From Chloroflexota bacterium (GTDB lineage Bacteria > Chloroflexota > UBA6077 > JACCZL01), in the NCBI GenBank assembly GCA_013695975.1, contig JACCZL010000573.1, forward strand, positions 1 through 12,872: 12,872 bases of DNA, written 5' to 3'. The notes beneath the pieces are model-generated. The model was given only the letters and a program-made list of their open reading frames with translations, had not been told where the DNA came from and ran no database searches. Of this stretch, positions 6,366 to 12,553 are shown one piece after another. Position 1 is the stretch's first letter. Each line of letters starts with the position of its first letter. Made by a program: the position numbers and the translations under genes.

Positions 6366-7541
6366 GCGCGGGCATACGGTCCGGTAGAGCTCGAGCATGC
6401 GGTCGACGTGGGCCGCCTCGGTGAAACGTGCTAGCGCGACCTCCCGTCCCCCTCGACCCATCCGTTCGGCCTGGTCGCGGTCGCGCAGCAGGCGCAGCAG
6501 GGCGCCGGCCAGCGCGTCGGGGTCCTCCGGCGGGACGAGCAGCCCGGTCCAGCCGTCTCGGACGATCTCGGGCAGCTCGCCGGCCCGGCTGGCCACCACC
6601 GCGGTCCCGCGCACCATTGCCTCGGCGGCGACGAGTCCGAACGGCTCGGCGTAGCGCGAGGGGACGACCTGCACCCAGGCCGCGTCGAAGCGGCGCTCCA
6701 GCTCCGGGCGCGGCAGGTGGCCGAGCATCGAGACATGGGACGAGAGCCCCAGAGCGGCGACGAGCCGCTCGAGGGGCCCTCGCTCGGACCCGTGTCCCGC
6801 CAGCAGCAGCCGCGCTCGCGGGACCTGCGCGACCACCGTCGCAAAGGCGCGGACGAGCACGTCGGCGCCCTTCTTCCGGATGAGCCGGCCGGCGAAGGCG
6901 ACCACCGGCGGTGGCGTCAGCGGCGGGCGTGGTGGCCGAATCGGCACCCCGTTCGGGACCATCGTGATCGGGCGGATGCCCTCCGCTACCAGGCGGCTGC
7001 GCACGGCCTCGCCGTTGGCGACGACCAGGTCGAAGACGTGGCGCCAGCGGCGCCAGAGCGCCATCTGCACCATCAGTGGTGCCCAGTCGCGCAGCGGAAG
7101 GCACCCTTGCCGATAACACACCGCACCCGCCGGAGTCCGGCATGGGGCCCCATCCGGCAGCGTCTTGGTGCCGATCGGGCAGATCGCGCGGTACCAGACG
7201 GCGTGGTAGATGCTCGGCACGTCGCGGAGTAGGGGCAAGATCAAGGGCGAGAGTTGGGTCAGGAAGATGTGGGCGTGGACGACATCAGGACGGAACTCGG
7301 CCAGCACTCGGCGAAGGCGTCGGTAGGCCCACGGGTTCGCGGTCTGCAGGAGCGTCCGGAACCGTGTGGTCGTCCCGACGCACTCGTAGTCGGCCGAGCT
7401 CGGGCCCGGCCCGGGCCGAGCGGAGCTGGCGAACAGGCGGGCGTCGTGGCCCTGCCGACGCAACCCCTCCCGCAGCCCGAGCAGCATCAGCTCAGCGCCG
7501 CCGGTCGCCGTCCCGTAGTCGTTAATCAGTAAAATCTTCAT
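6360..7541 (-). CDS. Glycosyltransferase family 4 (GT-B fold)
   Basis: A 393-residue GT4 enzyme that transfers a sugar from a nucleotide-sugar donor to an unknown acceptor. The N-terminal half opens with MKILLINDYG and the glycine-rich GGAE (14-17), with DVVHAHIF at 86-93. The C-terminal Rossmann domain has FAGRLIRKKGADVL (216-229), the nucleotide-binding Arg/Lys of the family, and the E-x7-E motif at Glu299 and Glu307 in SRYAEPFGLVAAEAM. Four cysteines in the acceptor-side half (121, 134, 142, 147; spacing 12, 7 and 4) form a cluster often seen in GT4 proteins and possibly bind metal. Length is normal. It is the first gene of a two-gene minus-strand unit with the phosphatase-like protein, suggesting a shared role in surface polysaccharide or glycolipid metabolism (inference). 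Start ATG at 7541; no strong ribosome binding site. Confidence 0.92.
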   Translation of the reverse strand: MKILLINDYGTATGGAELMLLGLREGLRRQGHDARLFASSARPGPGPSSADYECVGTTTRFRTLLQTANPWAYRRLRRVLAEFRPDVVHAHIFLTQLSPLILPLLRDVPSIYHAVWYRAICPIGTKTLPDGAPCRTPAGAVCYRQGCLPLRDWAPLMVQMALWRRWRHVFDLVVANGEAVRSRLVAEGIRPITMVPNGVPIRPPRPPLTPPPVVAFAGRLIRKKGADVLVRAFATVVAQVPRARLLLAGHGSERGPLERLVAALGLSSHVSMLGHLPRPELERRFDAAWVQVVPSRYAEPFGLVAAEAMVRGTAVVASRAGELPEIVRDGWTGLLVPPEDPDALAGALLRLLRDRDQAERMGRGGREVALARFTEAAHVDRMLELYRTVCPRR

Positions 7542-7685
7542 CCGCGTAGGACAGGCCCGGCAGGACGTCCAGATGGACCAAGCGGGCGATCAGCCCGCGG
7601 CCGATCAGCCCCGCGTCACGAGTGGCATCGGCTGCCCCTGCCGGCACCCACGGGGCTCCGACTTCCGCCGAGCGCGCCTGATATA

Positions 7686-7698
7686 CCACGGGCCGTGG
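7686..7698. promoter_or_regulatory. Palindrome between divergent genes, possible operator
   Basis: CCACGG and CCGTGG form a perfect 6-bp inverted repeat around one central G, in the middle of the divergent intergenic region and about 50 bases before the plus-strand TTGACA. A regulator could bind here, but no regulator gene adjoins. Confidence 0.25.
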
Positions 7699-7748
7699 GG
7701 CGGGCACCATCCACGGCCGATCACTGATCACGAGGCCCTGCCACCAAA

Positions 7749-7778
7749 TTGACATCCCCTCCCCGAAAGTGCCATCGT
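7749..7778 (+). promoter_or_regulatory. Candidate promoter for the MoxR-VWA unit
   Basis: A perfect TTGACA at 7749-7754 is followed after 18 bases by CATCGT (7773-7778), which keeps only 3/6 of the -10 consensus. The start would lie about 70 bases before the ATG at 7857. The -35 is strong but the -10 is poor, so a non-standard sigma factor or an activator may be involved. Confidence 0.35.
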
Positions 7779-7845
7779 TAGCCCAACCCGCGACACGTTT
7801 CTTTTCCGGGGCGGCGTCCGCGCCACCCCGTGCATGCCCCACGAC

Positions 7846-7850
7846 AGGAG
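7846..7850 (+). promoter_or_regulatory. Ribosome binding site deciding the MoxR start
   Basis: AGGAG lies six bases before the ATG at 7857. This makes 7857 the start instead of the in-frame GTG at 7830, which would add nine unconserved-looking residues and has no such site. Confidence 0.75.
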
Positions 7851-7856
7851 AGCTCG

Positions 7857-9260
7857 ATGGCCAACCCTTCAACGGTCGGCGAACTCAAGGCCCAGGGCTA
7901 CCGCCCGCGCTCGGTCAAGGAGGAGATGCGCGCCAACCTCATCCGGAAGATCCGGGCTAGCGAAGAGCTGTTCCCCGGCATCGTCGGCTATGAGGAGAGT
8001 GTCGTCCCGCAGCTCGAGAACGCTGTCCTCTCCGGCCAGGATGTCATCTTTCTCGGCGAGCGAGGCCAGGCCAAGACCAGGCTCGCCCGCGCCCTGGTCA
8101 ACCTCCTCGACGACGAGATCCCGATCGTCGCCGGCTCCGAGATCAACGACGATCCGCTCAACCCGATCTCGCCCGCCGCCCGCGACCTGCTTGCCGAGCA
8201 CGGCGACAGCGCGCCGATTGAGTGGGTCGCCCGCGATCGACGCTACGGCGAGAAGCTGGCCACCCCGGACATCACCATCGCCGACCTGATCGGCGAGGTC
8301 GACCCGATCAAAGTCGCCGAGGGTCGCTACCTGTCAGACGAGCTGACCCTCCACTACGGCCTGCTCCCGCGCACCAATCGCGGCGTCTTCGCCATCAACG
8401 AGCTGCCGGATCTCGCCGAGCGGATCCAGGTCGGCCTTCTGAACATCATGGAGGAGCGCGACGTCCAGGTCCGCGGATACAAGGTTCGCCTCCCGCTCGA
8501 CCTCTTCGTCGTCGCCAGCGCCAACCCGGAGGATTACACCAATCGCGGGCGGATCATCACCCCGCTCAAGGATCGTTTCGGCTCGCAGATCCGGACCCAC
8601 TACCCGAAGACGCTCCAGCACGAGATCGACATCATGGAGCAGGAGCGTTCGAGCTTCGATGCCGACGGCTTCCAGACCACGACACCCGACTACATCAAGG
8701 AGATCGTCGCCGAGATCACCCACCTGGCTCGCAAGAGCGCCGACATCTCCCAGCGCTCCGGCGTCAGCGTCCGCGTTTCGATCTGCAACTACGAGAACGT
8801 CCTCGCCAACGCCCTCAAGCGAGCGATCCGCCTCCAGGAGCAGCAGGTCGCCCCCCGAATCAGCGACCTCGTCGCGCTCGTCGCCTCGACCGGCGGCAAG
8901 ATCGAGCTCGAGACGGTCGGCGACGGGAGCGAGGATAAGGTCATCGACAAGCTCGTCCAGCGAGCAGTCGCCAACGTCTTCAGCCGCCGCTTCGAGCTCG
9001 ACGACCTCGACGAGCTGGTCACCAACTTCGAGAACGGCCTGCGGATCGAAGTCGCCGACAGCATGCCCTCGCTCGAGTACATGCGCCAGGCGGCCGAAGT
9101 CGGCGGCCTGACCGACGCCATCCGTAAGCTCGGCGGCCAGGGCAACCCCGCCACGGTCGCCGCCGCCATGGAGTTCGTCCTCGAAGGCCTCCACCTCAAC
9201 CGCCGCCTCAACAAAGACCGCACGGCCGGAACGGCCGGCCGCTTCCGGTATCGATCGTAG
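7857..9260 (+). CDS. MoxR/magnesium-chelatase-like AAA+ ATPase
   Basis: A 467-residue AAA+ ATPase related to MoxR, magnesium chelatase subunit I and sigma-54-interacting ATPases. Walker A is GERGQAKT (67-74). The Walker B position reads VFAINELPDL (177-186), where the usual Asp-Glu is Asn181-Glu182. Sensor 1 is in VVASANPEDYTN (218-229), and the likely arginine finger is Arg240 in LKDRFG. The N-terminal 40 residues and the helical C-terminal third, including NRRLNKDRT near the end, complete the family layout. Such ATPases form rings and work with a VWA-domain partner, here the next gene, to remodel or insert metal into client proteins. The Asn in Walker B may be normal for this subfamily, since Glu is the catalytic base. 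The two genes are separated by 70 bases that contain a long hairpin. Confidence 0.88.
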   Translation: MANPSTVGELKAQGYRPRSVKEEMRANLIRKIRASEELFPGIVGYEESVVPQLENAVLSGQDVIFLGERGQAKTRLARALVNLLDDEIPIVAGSEINDDPLNPISPAARDLLAEHGDSAPIEWVARDRRYGEKLATPDITIADLIGEVDPIKVAEGRYLSDELTLHYGLLPRTNRGVFAINELPDLAERIQVGLLNIMEERDVQVRGYKVRLPLDLFVVASANPEDYTNRGRIITPLKDRFGSQIRTHYPKTLQHEIDIMEQERSSFDADGFQTTTPDYIKEIVAEITHLARKSADISQRSGVSVRVSICNYENVLANALKRAIRLQEQQVAPRISDLVALVASTGGKIELETVGDGSEDKVIDKLVQRAVANVFSRRFELDDLDELVTNFENGLRIEVADSMPSLEYMRQAAEVGGLTDAIRKLGGQGNPATVAAAMEFVLEGLHLNRRLNKDRTAGTAGRFRYRS

Positions 9261-9261
9261 G

Positions 9262-9311
9262 ACCCCTCCCCCACCCCCCTCCCCGGCGCGGAGAGGGGGG
9301 TGGGGAGGGGT
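9262..9311 (+). repeat. Long C-rich/G-rich hairpin between the MoxR and VWA genes
   Basis: The arms ACCCCTCCCCC... (from 9262) and ...GGGGAGGGGT (to 9311) pair over about 20 bp with one bulged C and one mismatch, closing on a GC-rich loop around 9285-9290. It starts right after the ATPase stop and ends 20 bases before the VWA ATG. No T-run follows, and GGGAGA at 9320-9325 remains free as the VWA ribosome binding site. Hairpins of this composition are common intergenic repeats in Chloroflexota. It could tune the ratio of the two proteins by partial termination or mRNA processing (inference). Confidence 0.75.
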
Positions 9312-9330
9312 TAGCCCTCGGGAGACCGCC

Positions 9331-11349
9331 ATGATCATCCGCTACTCGCGCTGGGACGGCACGCAGCAGGTCGCTCCGCTCGACGCCGACGAGCTGATGG
9401 AGTCGTTGTCCGAGGACTTGATGGACGACGGCGACCTCTGGAAGGCGCTGCGGCGGATGTTCCGCGGTGGGGCCGAGAACCAGCAGGGCGACCGGATGCC
9501 GGGCCTCCAGGACCTGATCGAGCAGCTCCGTCGGCAGCGGCAGGAGCAGCTCGAACGCTACAACATGTCCTCCGTCCTCCAGGACATCCAGGAGCGGCTC
9601 GAGCAGATCGTCAAGGCCGAGCGCGAGGGGATCGAGCGTCGCGTCCAGGACGGCCGCGAGAAGATCGCGTCCGGCGAGGCCCCGGAGCAGGCCGCCTTCC
9701 AGAAGGCCCTCGAGAAGATGGCCGATCAGAAGCGAGGGCAGCTCGACCGCCTCCCGAAGGAGCCGGCCGGCCAGATCAAGGAGCTCTCCGACTACGACTT
9801 CATGGACTCGGACGCCCGCCAGCAGTTCCAGGACCTGCTCGACATGCTCAAGCAGCAGATGATGCAGCAGCAGTTCCAGGGGTTGCAGCAGGCGATCCAG
9901 GGCATGACCCCCCAGGACATGCAGGCCGTCCGCGGCATGCTCGGCGAACTCAACCAGATGCTGCGCGAGCGGGCCGAAGGCGGCCGGCCGGATTTCGACG
10001 GCTTCATGCAGAAGTGGGGTCAGCTTTTCCCCGGCGCCGAAAACCTCGACCAGCTCGTCGAGCAGCTCCAGCAGTCGATGGCCCAGATGCAGTCGCTGAT
10101 GGACAGCATGAGCCCCGACCAGCGCCGCCAGCTCCAGGAGATGATGGACGCCGCCCTCCAGGACCCCCAGCTCCGCCAGGAGCTAGCCGAGCTGGCGATG
10201 AACCTCGGCGACCTCGCGCCGACCGACGATCTCCGCCGGCGCTACTCGTTCCGCGGCGACGAGCCGCTCTCGCTCCAGGAAGCGATGAAGCTGATGGGCG
10301 ACCTTCAGGGCTTCGACCGCCTCGAGAAGGACCTCCGCAACGCCGTCGACGAGGCCGACCTGGACGCGATCGACGCCGAGCAGCTCCGCCGCCTCATGGG
10401 CGACGACGCCGGCGACGCCCTCGAGCAGCTCAAGCAGCTCCGCAAGCTCCTCGAAGACGCCGGCTACATCGAGAAGCGAGGCGACAAGTACGAGCTGACC
10501 CCGCGCGCGATCCGCAAGATCGGCCAGAAGGCCCTCCGCGACATCTTCGCCCAGCTCAAGCGCGACCGTGTCGGCCGCCACGACACCGACCACCGCGGGA
10601 CCGGCGGCGACCGCACCGACGACACCAAGCCCTACGAGTTCGGCGACCCGTTCCTGCTCGACCTCAAGGAGACGGTGATGAACGCGGTCGAGCGCCGGGG
10701 CCCCGGCAGCCCCGTTCGCCTGCACCAGGACGACTTCGTCGTCTACCGCACCGAGCTGATGACCCAGTCCTCGACCGTGCTGATGCTCGACATGAGCCGC
10801 TCGATGATCCTGCGGGGTTGCTTCCGTGCCGCCAAGAAGGTGGCGCTCGCCCTCAACTCACTCATCAAGGGCCAGTTTCCCCGCGACAACCTCTATATCG
10901 TCGGCTTCTCCTACTACGCCAAGGAGCTCAAGCCCGAGAGCCTCCCCCAGCTCACCTGGAACGAGTGGGTCTACGGCACGAACATGCAGCACGGTTTCAT
11001 GCTCTCCCGCCAGCTCCTGGCCCGCCACAAGGGCGGCAACCGCCAGATCATCGTCATCACCGATGGCGAGCCGACCGCCCACTTCGAAAACGGCCGCGTC
11101 GAGTTCTCCTATCCGCCAACCTGGCGGACCTTCCAGGAGACCCTGAAAGAGGTCCAGCGCTGCGCCCGCGAGCAGATCACCGTCAACACCTTTATGCTCG
11201 AGCGGAGCTACTCGTTGATGAGCTTCGTCGAGCAAATGACCAAGATCAACCGCGGTCGGGCCTTCCTCTCCACCCCCGACCGCCTCGGCGAATACATCCT
11301 CGTCGACTACGTCAAGCAAAAGCGCCGCACCCAGCGCAACGTCTCGTAA
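9331..11349 (+). CDS. VWA-domain partner protein of the MoxR-like ATPase
   Basis: A 672-residue protein in three parts. Residues 1-370 are charged, Gln/Met-rich and almost wholly helical, with probable coiled coils around 60-115, 160-215 and 238-290. Residues 366-410 look like a small winged-helix unit (KLLEDAGYIEKRGDKYELTP). Residues 480-665 form a von Willebrand A domain with a complete metal site: D487-x-S489-x-S491, T550 and D578 in IIVITDGEPTAHF. VWA partners of MoxR-like ATPases couple ATP-driven remodelling to a bound metal and client. The client is unknown. ATG 9331 follows GGGAGA at five bases. Codon choice, strongly C-ending like the ATPase gene, supports one unit. Its last 70 bases are duplicated near 12440-12509. 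Confidence 0.88.
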   Translation: MIIRYSRWDGTQQVAPLDADELMESLSEDLMDDGDLWKALRRMFRGGAENQQGDRMPGLQDLIEQLRRQRQEQLERYNMSSVLQDIQERLEQIVKAEREGIERRVQDGREKIASGEAPEQAAFQKALEKMADQKRGQLDRLPKEPAGQIKELSDYDFMDSDARQQFQDLLDMLKQQMMQQQFQGLQQAIQGMTPQDMQAVRGMLGELNQMLRERAEGGRPDFDGFMQKWGQLFPGAENLDQLVEQLQQSMAQMQSLMDSMSPDQRRQLQEMMDAALQDPQLRQELAELAMNLGDLAPTDDLRRRYSFRGDEPLSLQEAMKLMGDLQGFDRLEKDLRNAVDEADLDAIDAEQLRRLMGDDAGDALEQLKQLRKLLEDAGYIEKRGDKYELTPRAIRKIGQKALRDIFAQLKRDRVGRHDTDHRGTGGDRTDDTKPYEFGDPFLLDLKETVMNAVERRGPGSPVRLHQDDFVVYRTELMTQSSTVLMLDMSRSMILRGCFRAAKKVALALNSLIKGQFPRDNLYIVGFSYYAKELKPESLPQLTWNEWVYGTNMQHGFMLSRQLLARHKGGNRQIIVITDGEPTAHFENGRVEFSYPPTWRTFQETLKEVQRCAREQITVNTFMLERSYSLMSFVEQMTKINRGRAFLSTPDRLGEYILVDYVKQKRRTQRNVS

Positions 11350-11430
11350 GGACGGGCGAGAGCCGTCAGTCTGGGGGCATCATGAGCCCCGCGCCAGAGG
11401 GGAAGAGCCCCGTGCCGTGCCGGCCCAGGC

Positions 11431-11520
11431 ACCAAGCTGTTCACGGACGAGATGATCGACGCGCGACTCCCCGTGGCACTGAGGCGTCTGGGCTATGACG
11501 TCCAGCGCTGTGCTCACTCC
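11431..11520 (+). pseudogene. DUF5615-like (PIN-like) toxin fragment
   Basis: The plus-strand frame reads TKLFTDEMIDARLPVALR and then RLGYDVQRCAHS, which is the N-terminal strand-helix-strand of DUF5615 family PIN-like proteins, including the catalytic Asp-Glu pair after the first strand. The codon where an initiator is expected, before Thr-Lys, is GGC, and an internal ATG at 11452 would remove the catalytic start. After His-Ser the frame continues but loses family resemblance and runs antisense to the neighbouring PIN gene. About 70 residues of a normal protein and any DUF433-type antitoxin gene are missing. It is best read as a truncated toxin relic. Confidence 0.5.
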
Positions 11521-11579
11521 TTCGGACCGCCCGTCGCCGGAGTGATCCGGTACCGGGCCATCAGGGAACGGTTATCGAA

Positions 11580-12014
11580 CTACGTGGGGCTGAGCAGTGG
11601 GAAGCCGTACTGGCTGAAGTCGCGGTCGAAGCTGAAGGCCCAGCCGATCCGCAGGCGCTCCATCACCGCGAAGCTCATCGCGTCGGTGATGGAGAAATCC
11701 TTGTCGTCGTATTGGCGAATGATCTGGACTGCTCGACGCTCATCGGATGTGCTCACCCGGACGACGATCGTCTCGCCCCGGGCGAGTCCCTCGAGGAACC
11801 TCAGGCCCACACCGCGGCCGATCCGCGTCACGTGCAGTGCGTGAGCCTCGGCAACGACGAAGTTCGTGGTGTACGTCCGCAACTGCTCGTTGATGATCCG
11901 CCTCGCGACAAATCGGGCCGGGACGTGGTTGCGGTCGCGCGGATCGCCGAGGGCGAAATAGGCGGAAGCGTCGATCAGCACACGCCTGGCGGAACCGGCG
12001 AGGTTAGCCCTCAT
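11580..12014 (-). CDS. PIN-domain (VapC-type) toxin
   Basis: A 144-residue PIN-domain ribonuclease, the toxin of a VapBC-like pair. The acidic residues that bind the catalytic metal are visible in order: Asp15 in VLIDASAYF, Glu56 in NFVVAEAHAL, Asp111 in FSITDAMSFAVMERL (with Asp106 nearby), and Asp130/Asp132 in AFSFDRDFSQYGF. Length and motif spacing are normal, so the gene looks intact. Its ATG at 12014 overlaps the end of the antitoxin gene by 11 bases, as is usual for coupled toxin-antitoxin genes. By family, such toxins cleave tRNA or rRNA and are silenced by the bound antitoxin; the target here is unknown. It is opposed in direction to the MoxR-VWA genes on its left and to the hydrolase gene on its right. 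Confidence 0.85.
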   Translation of the reverse strand: MRANLAGSARRVLIDASAYFALGDPRDRNHVPARFVARRIINEQLRTYTTNFVVAEAHALHVTRIGRGVGLRFLEGLARGETIVVRVSTSDERRAVQIIRQYDDKDFSITDAMSFAVMERLRIGWAFSFDRDFSQYGFPLLSPT

Positions 12015-12360
12015 CCCGCTGGCGGTCGAGCTTGGCGAAGTACGCGTCGGCGAGGTATTTGCGCTTGTTCTCTGAAACGTCAGTTGGGCCTTCGGATCGG
12101 CCGGTGCCCACGATGTCCCAGATCGGATCGTCGGCCGAGAGAATCCCCGTCTTGCGCCGCCCAGTCGGCCGCTTCGCCACCCTGCCGTTGATGGGTCTCA
12201 CGGCGACCGGCTGGATGAGCTGCTCGACGGCCTCGCGCTCGACGCGCAGGCCGCGACCGACCTTGACGGCCGGCAGGCGACCGCCCGCGATGTAGCGGCG
12301 GATGGTGATTGGCGCCACTTTCAGCATCCGCGCGGTTTCCTGAACCGTCAGCAGGTCCAT
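12004..12360 (-). CDS. HTH_17 antitoxin of the PIN toxin
   Basis: A 118-residue protein with an excisionase/MerR-like helix-turn-helix at residues 1-50 (LLTVQETARMLKVAPITIRR, then YIAGGRLPAVKVGRGLRV). A basic linker (RVAKRPTGRRKTG) and a C-terminal tail follow (DPIWDIVGTGRSEGPTDVS, then KRKYLADAYFAKL). The tail resembles that of HTH antitoxins paired with PIN toxins and should wrap the toxin. By family the protein also binds its own promoter. ATG 12360 follows AGGGGAG at seven bases. A -10-like TATCAT with a palindrome lies about 30 bases upstream, fitting autoregulation. The stop lies inside the toxin gene's first codons. Confidence 0.85.
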   Translation of the reverse strand: MDLLTVQETARMLKVAPITIRRYIAGGRLPAVKVGRGLRVEREAVEQLIQPVAVRPINGRVAKRPTGRRKTGILSADDPIWDIVGTGRSEGPTDVSENKRKYLADAYFAKLDRQRDEG

Positions 12361-12387
12361 CGCTCGTCTCCCCTCGATCGCGCGCGT

Positions 12388-12403
12388 ATGATATCACCAG
12401 TGA
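12388..12403 (-). promoter_or_regulatory. Antitoxin promoter -10 with overlapping operator
   Basis: On the minus strand TATCAT (12393-12388) matches the -10 consensus at 5/6, 28 bases before the antitoxin ATG. It lies within the perfect palindrome TGATATCA (12389-12396), and a second inverted repeat TCAC-CA-GTGA occupies 12394-12403. The 17-base-spaced -35 (TGATCG) is poor. Overlapping inverted repeats at the -10 are what an autoregulating antitoxin would need. Confidence 0.45.
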
Positions 12404-12553
12404 CCGGGAGCGATCACACGGCCCGCGACCGAGCCCTCCCTCTCGACCCCCGACCGCCTCGGCGAGTACATCGTGGTGGACTACGTCAAGCGGAAGCGCC
12501 GAGTCCAGCTCCCGATGGCCGTCGGAGGCCCGTGCTACCATTTCGATCCCTGA
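12404..12553 (+). pseudogene. Stranded duplicate of the VWA gene C-terminus
   Basis: Bases 12440-12509 match 11266-11335 of the intact VWA gene at 60 of 70 positions without gaps, in the same strand. The translation LSTPDRLGEYIVVDYVK then RKRRVQ differs from the intact protein at 3 of 23 residues, and two of those changes (Leu to Val, Gln to Arg) are mild. The frame is open from 12404 (after a stop at 12401) to TGA 12551-12553, with no start codon. The remaining roughly 600 residues of a VWA protein are absent. The stop overlaps the ATG of the next gene as TGATG, so the lost gene was probably translationally coupled to it. It is either the relic of a tandem paralogue or a duplicated gene end. 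Confidence 0.7.

Larger units (their letters stand above)
7542..7856. other. Divergent intergenic region
   Basis: This 315-base stretch separates the minus-strand glycosyltransferase unit from the plus-strand MoxR-VWA unit. An open frame crosses it on the minus strand, but it has no recognisable content and overlaps the glycosyltransferase start. It holds a perfect inverted repeat CCACGG-G-CCGTGG at 7686-7698, a second CCACGGCC at 7711, two GATCA boxes (7719-7723 and 7726-7730), and a plus-strand TTGACA at 7749. No convincing minus-strand promoter was found. Confidence 0.55.

Noticed and set aside
7830..7856. Upstream GTG as the start of the MoxR-like gene
   Set aside because: The ATG at 7857 has AGGAG six bases upstream, while the GTG has no ribosome binding site.
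7522..7872. Minus-strand open frame of 116 codons in the divergent intergenic region
   Set aside because: It has no recognisable motif, overlaps the glycosyltransferase start and the MoxR start region, and its composition looks like random high-GC sequence.
8334..9338. Long minus-strand open frame antisense to the MoxR-like gene
   Set aside because: It is a mirror of the codon pattern of the strongly supported ATPase gene, with repetitive Val/Asp/Glu/Leu content and no domain.
11374..11390. GGGGC/GCCCC hairpin as terminator of the VWA gene
   Set aside because: The stem is only 5 bp with a 7-base loop and no T-run; too weak to call.
10014..11498. Long plus-strand open frame inside the VWA gene in another frame
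   Set aside because: The translation is Arg/Pro-rich low complexity, typical of a shifted frame in GC-rich DNA; the VWA frame has all metal-site motifs.
11452..11844. Plus-strand open frame of 130 codons as a complete gene
   Set aside because: Only its first 20 or so residues resemble a DUF5615 protein; the rest is antisense to the intact PIN toxin, so only the fragment at 11431-11520 is annotated.
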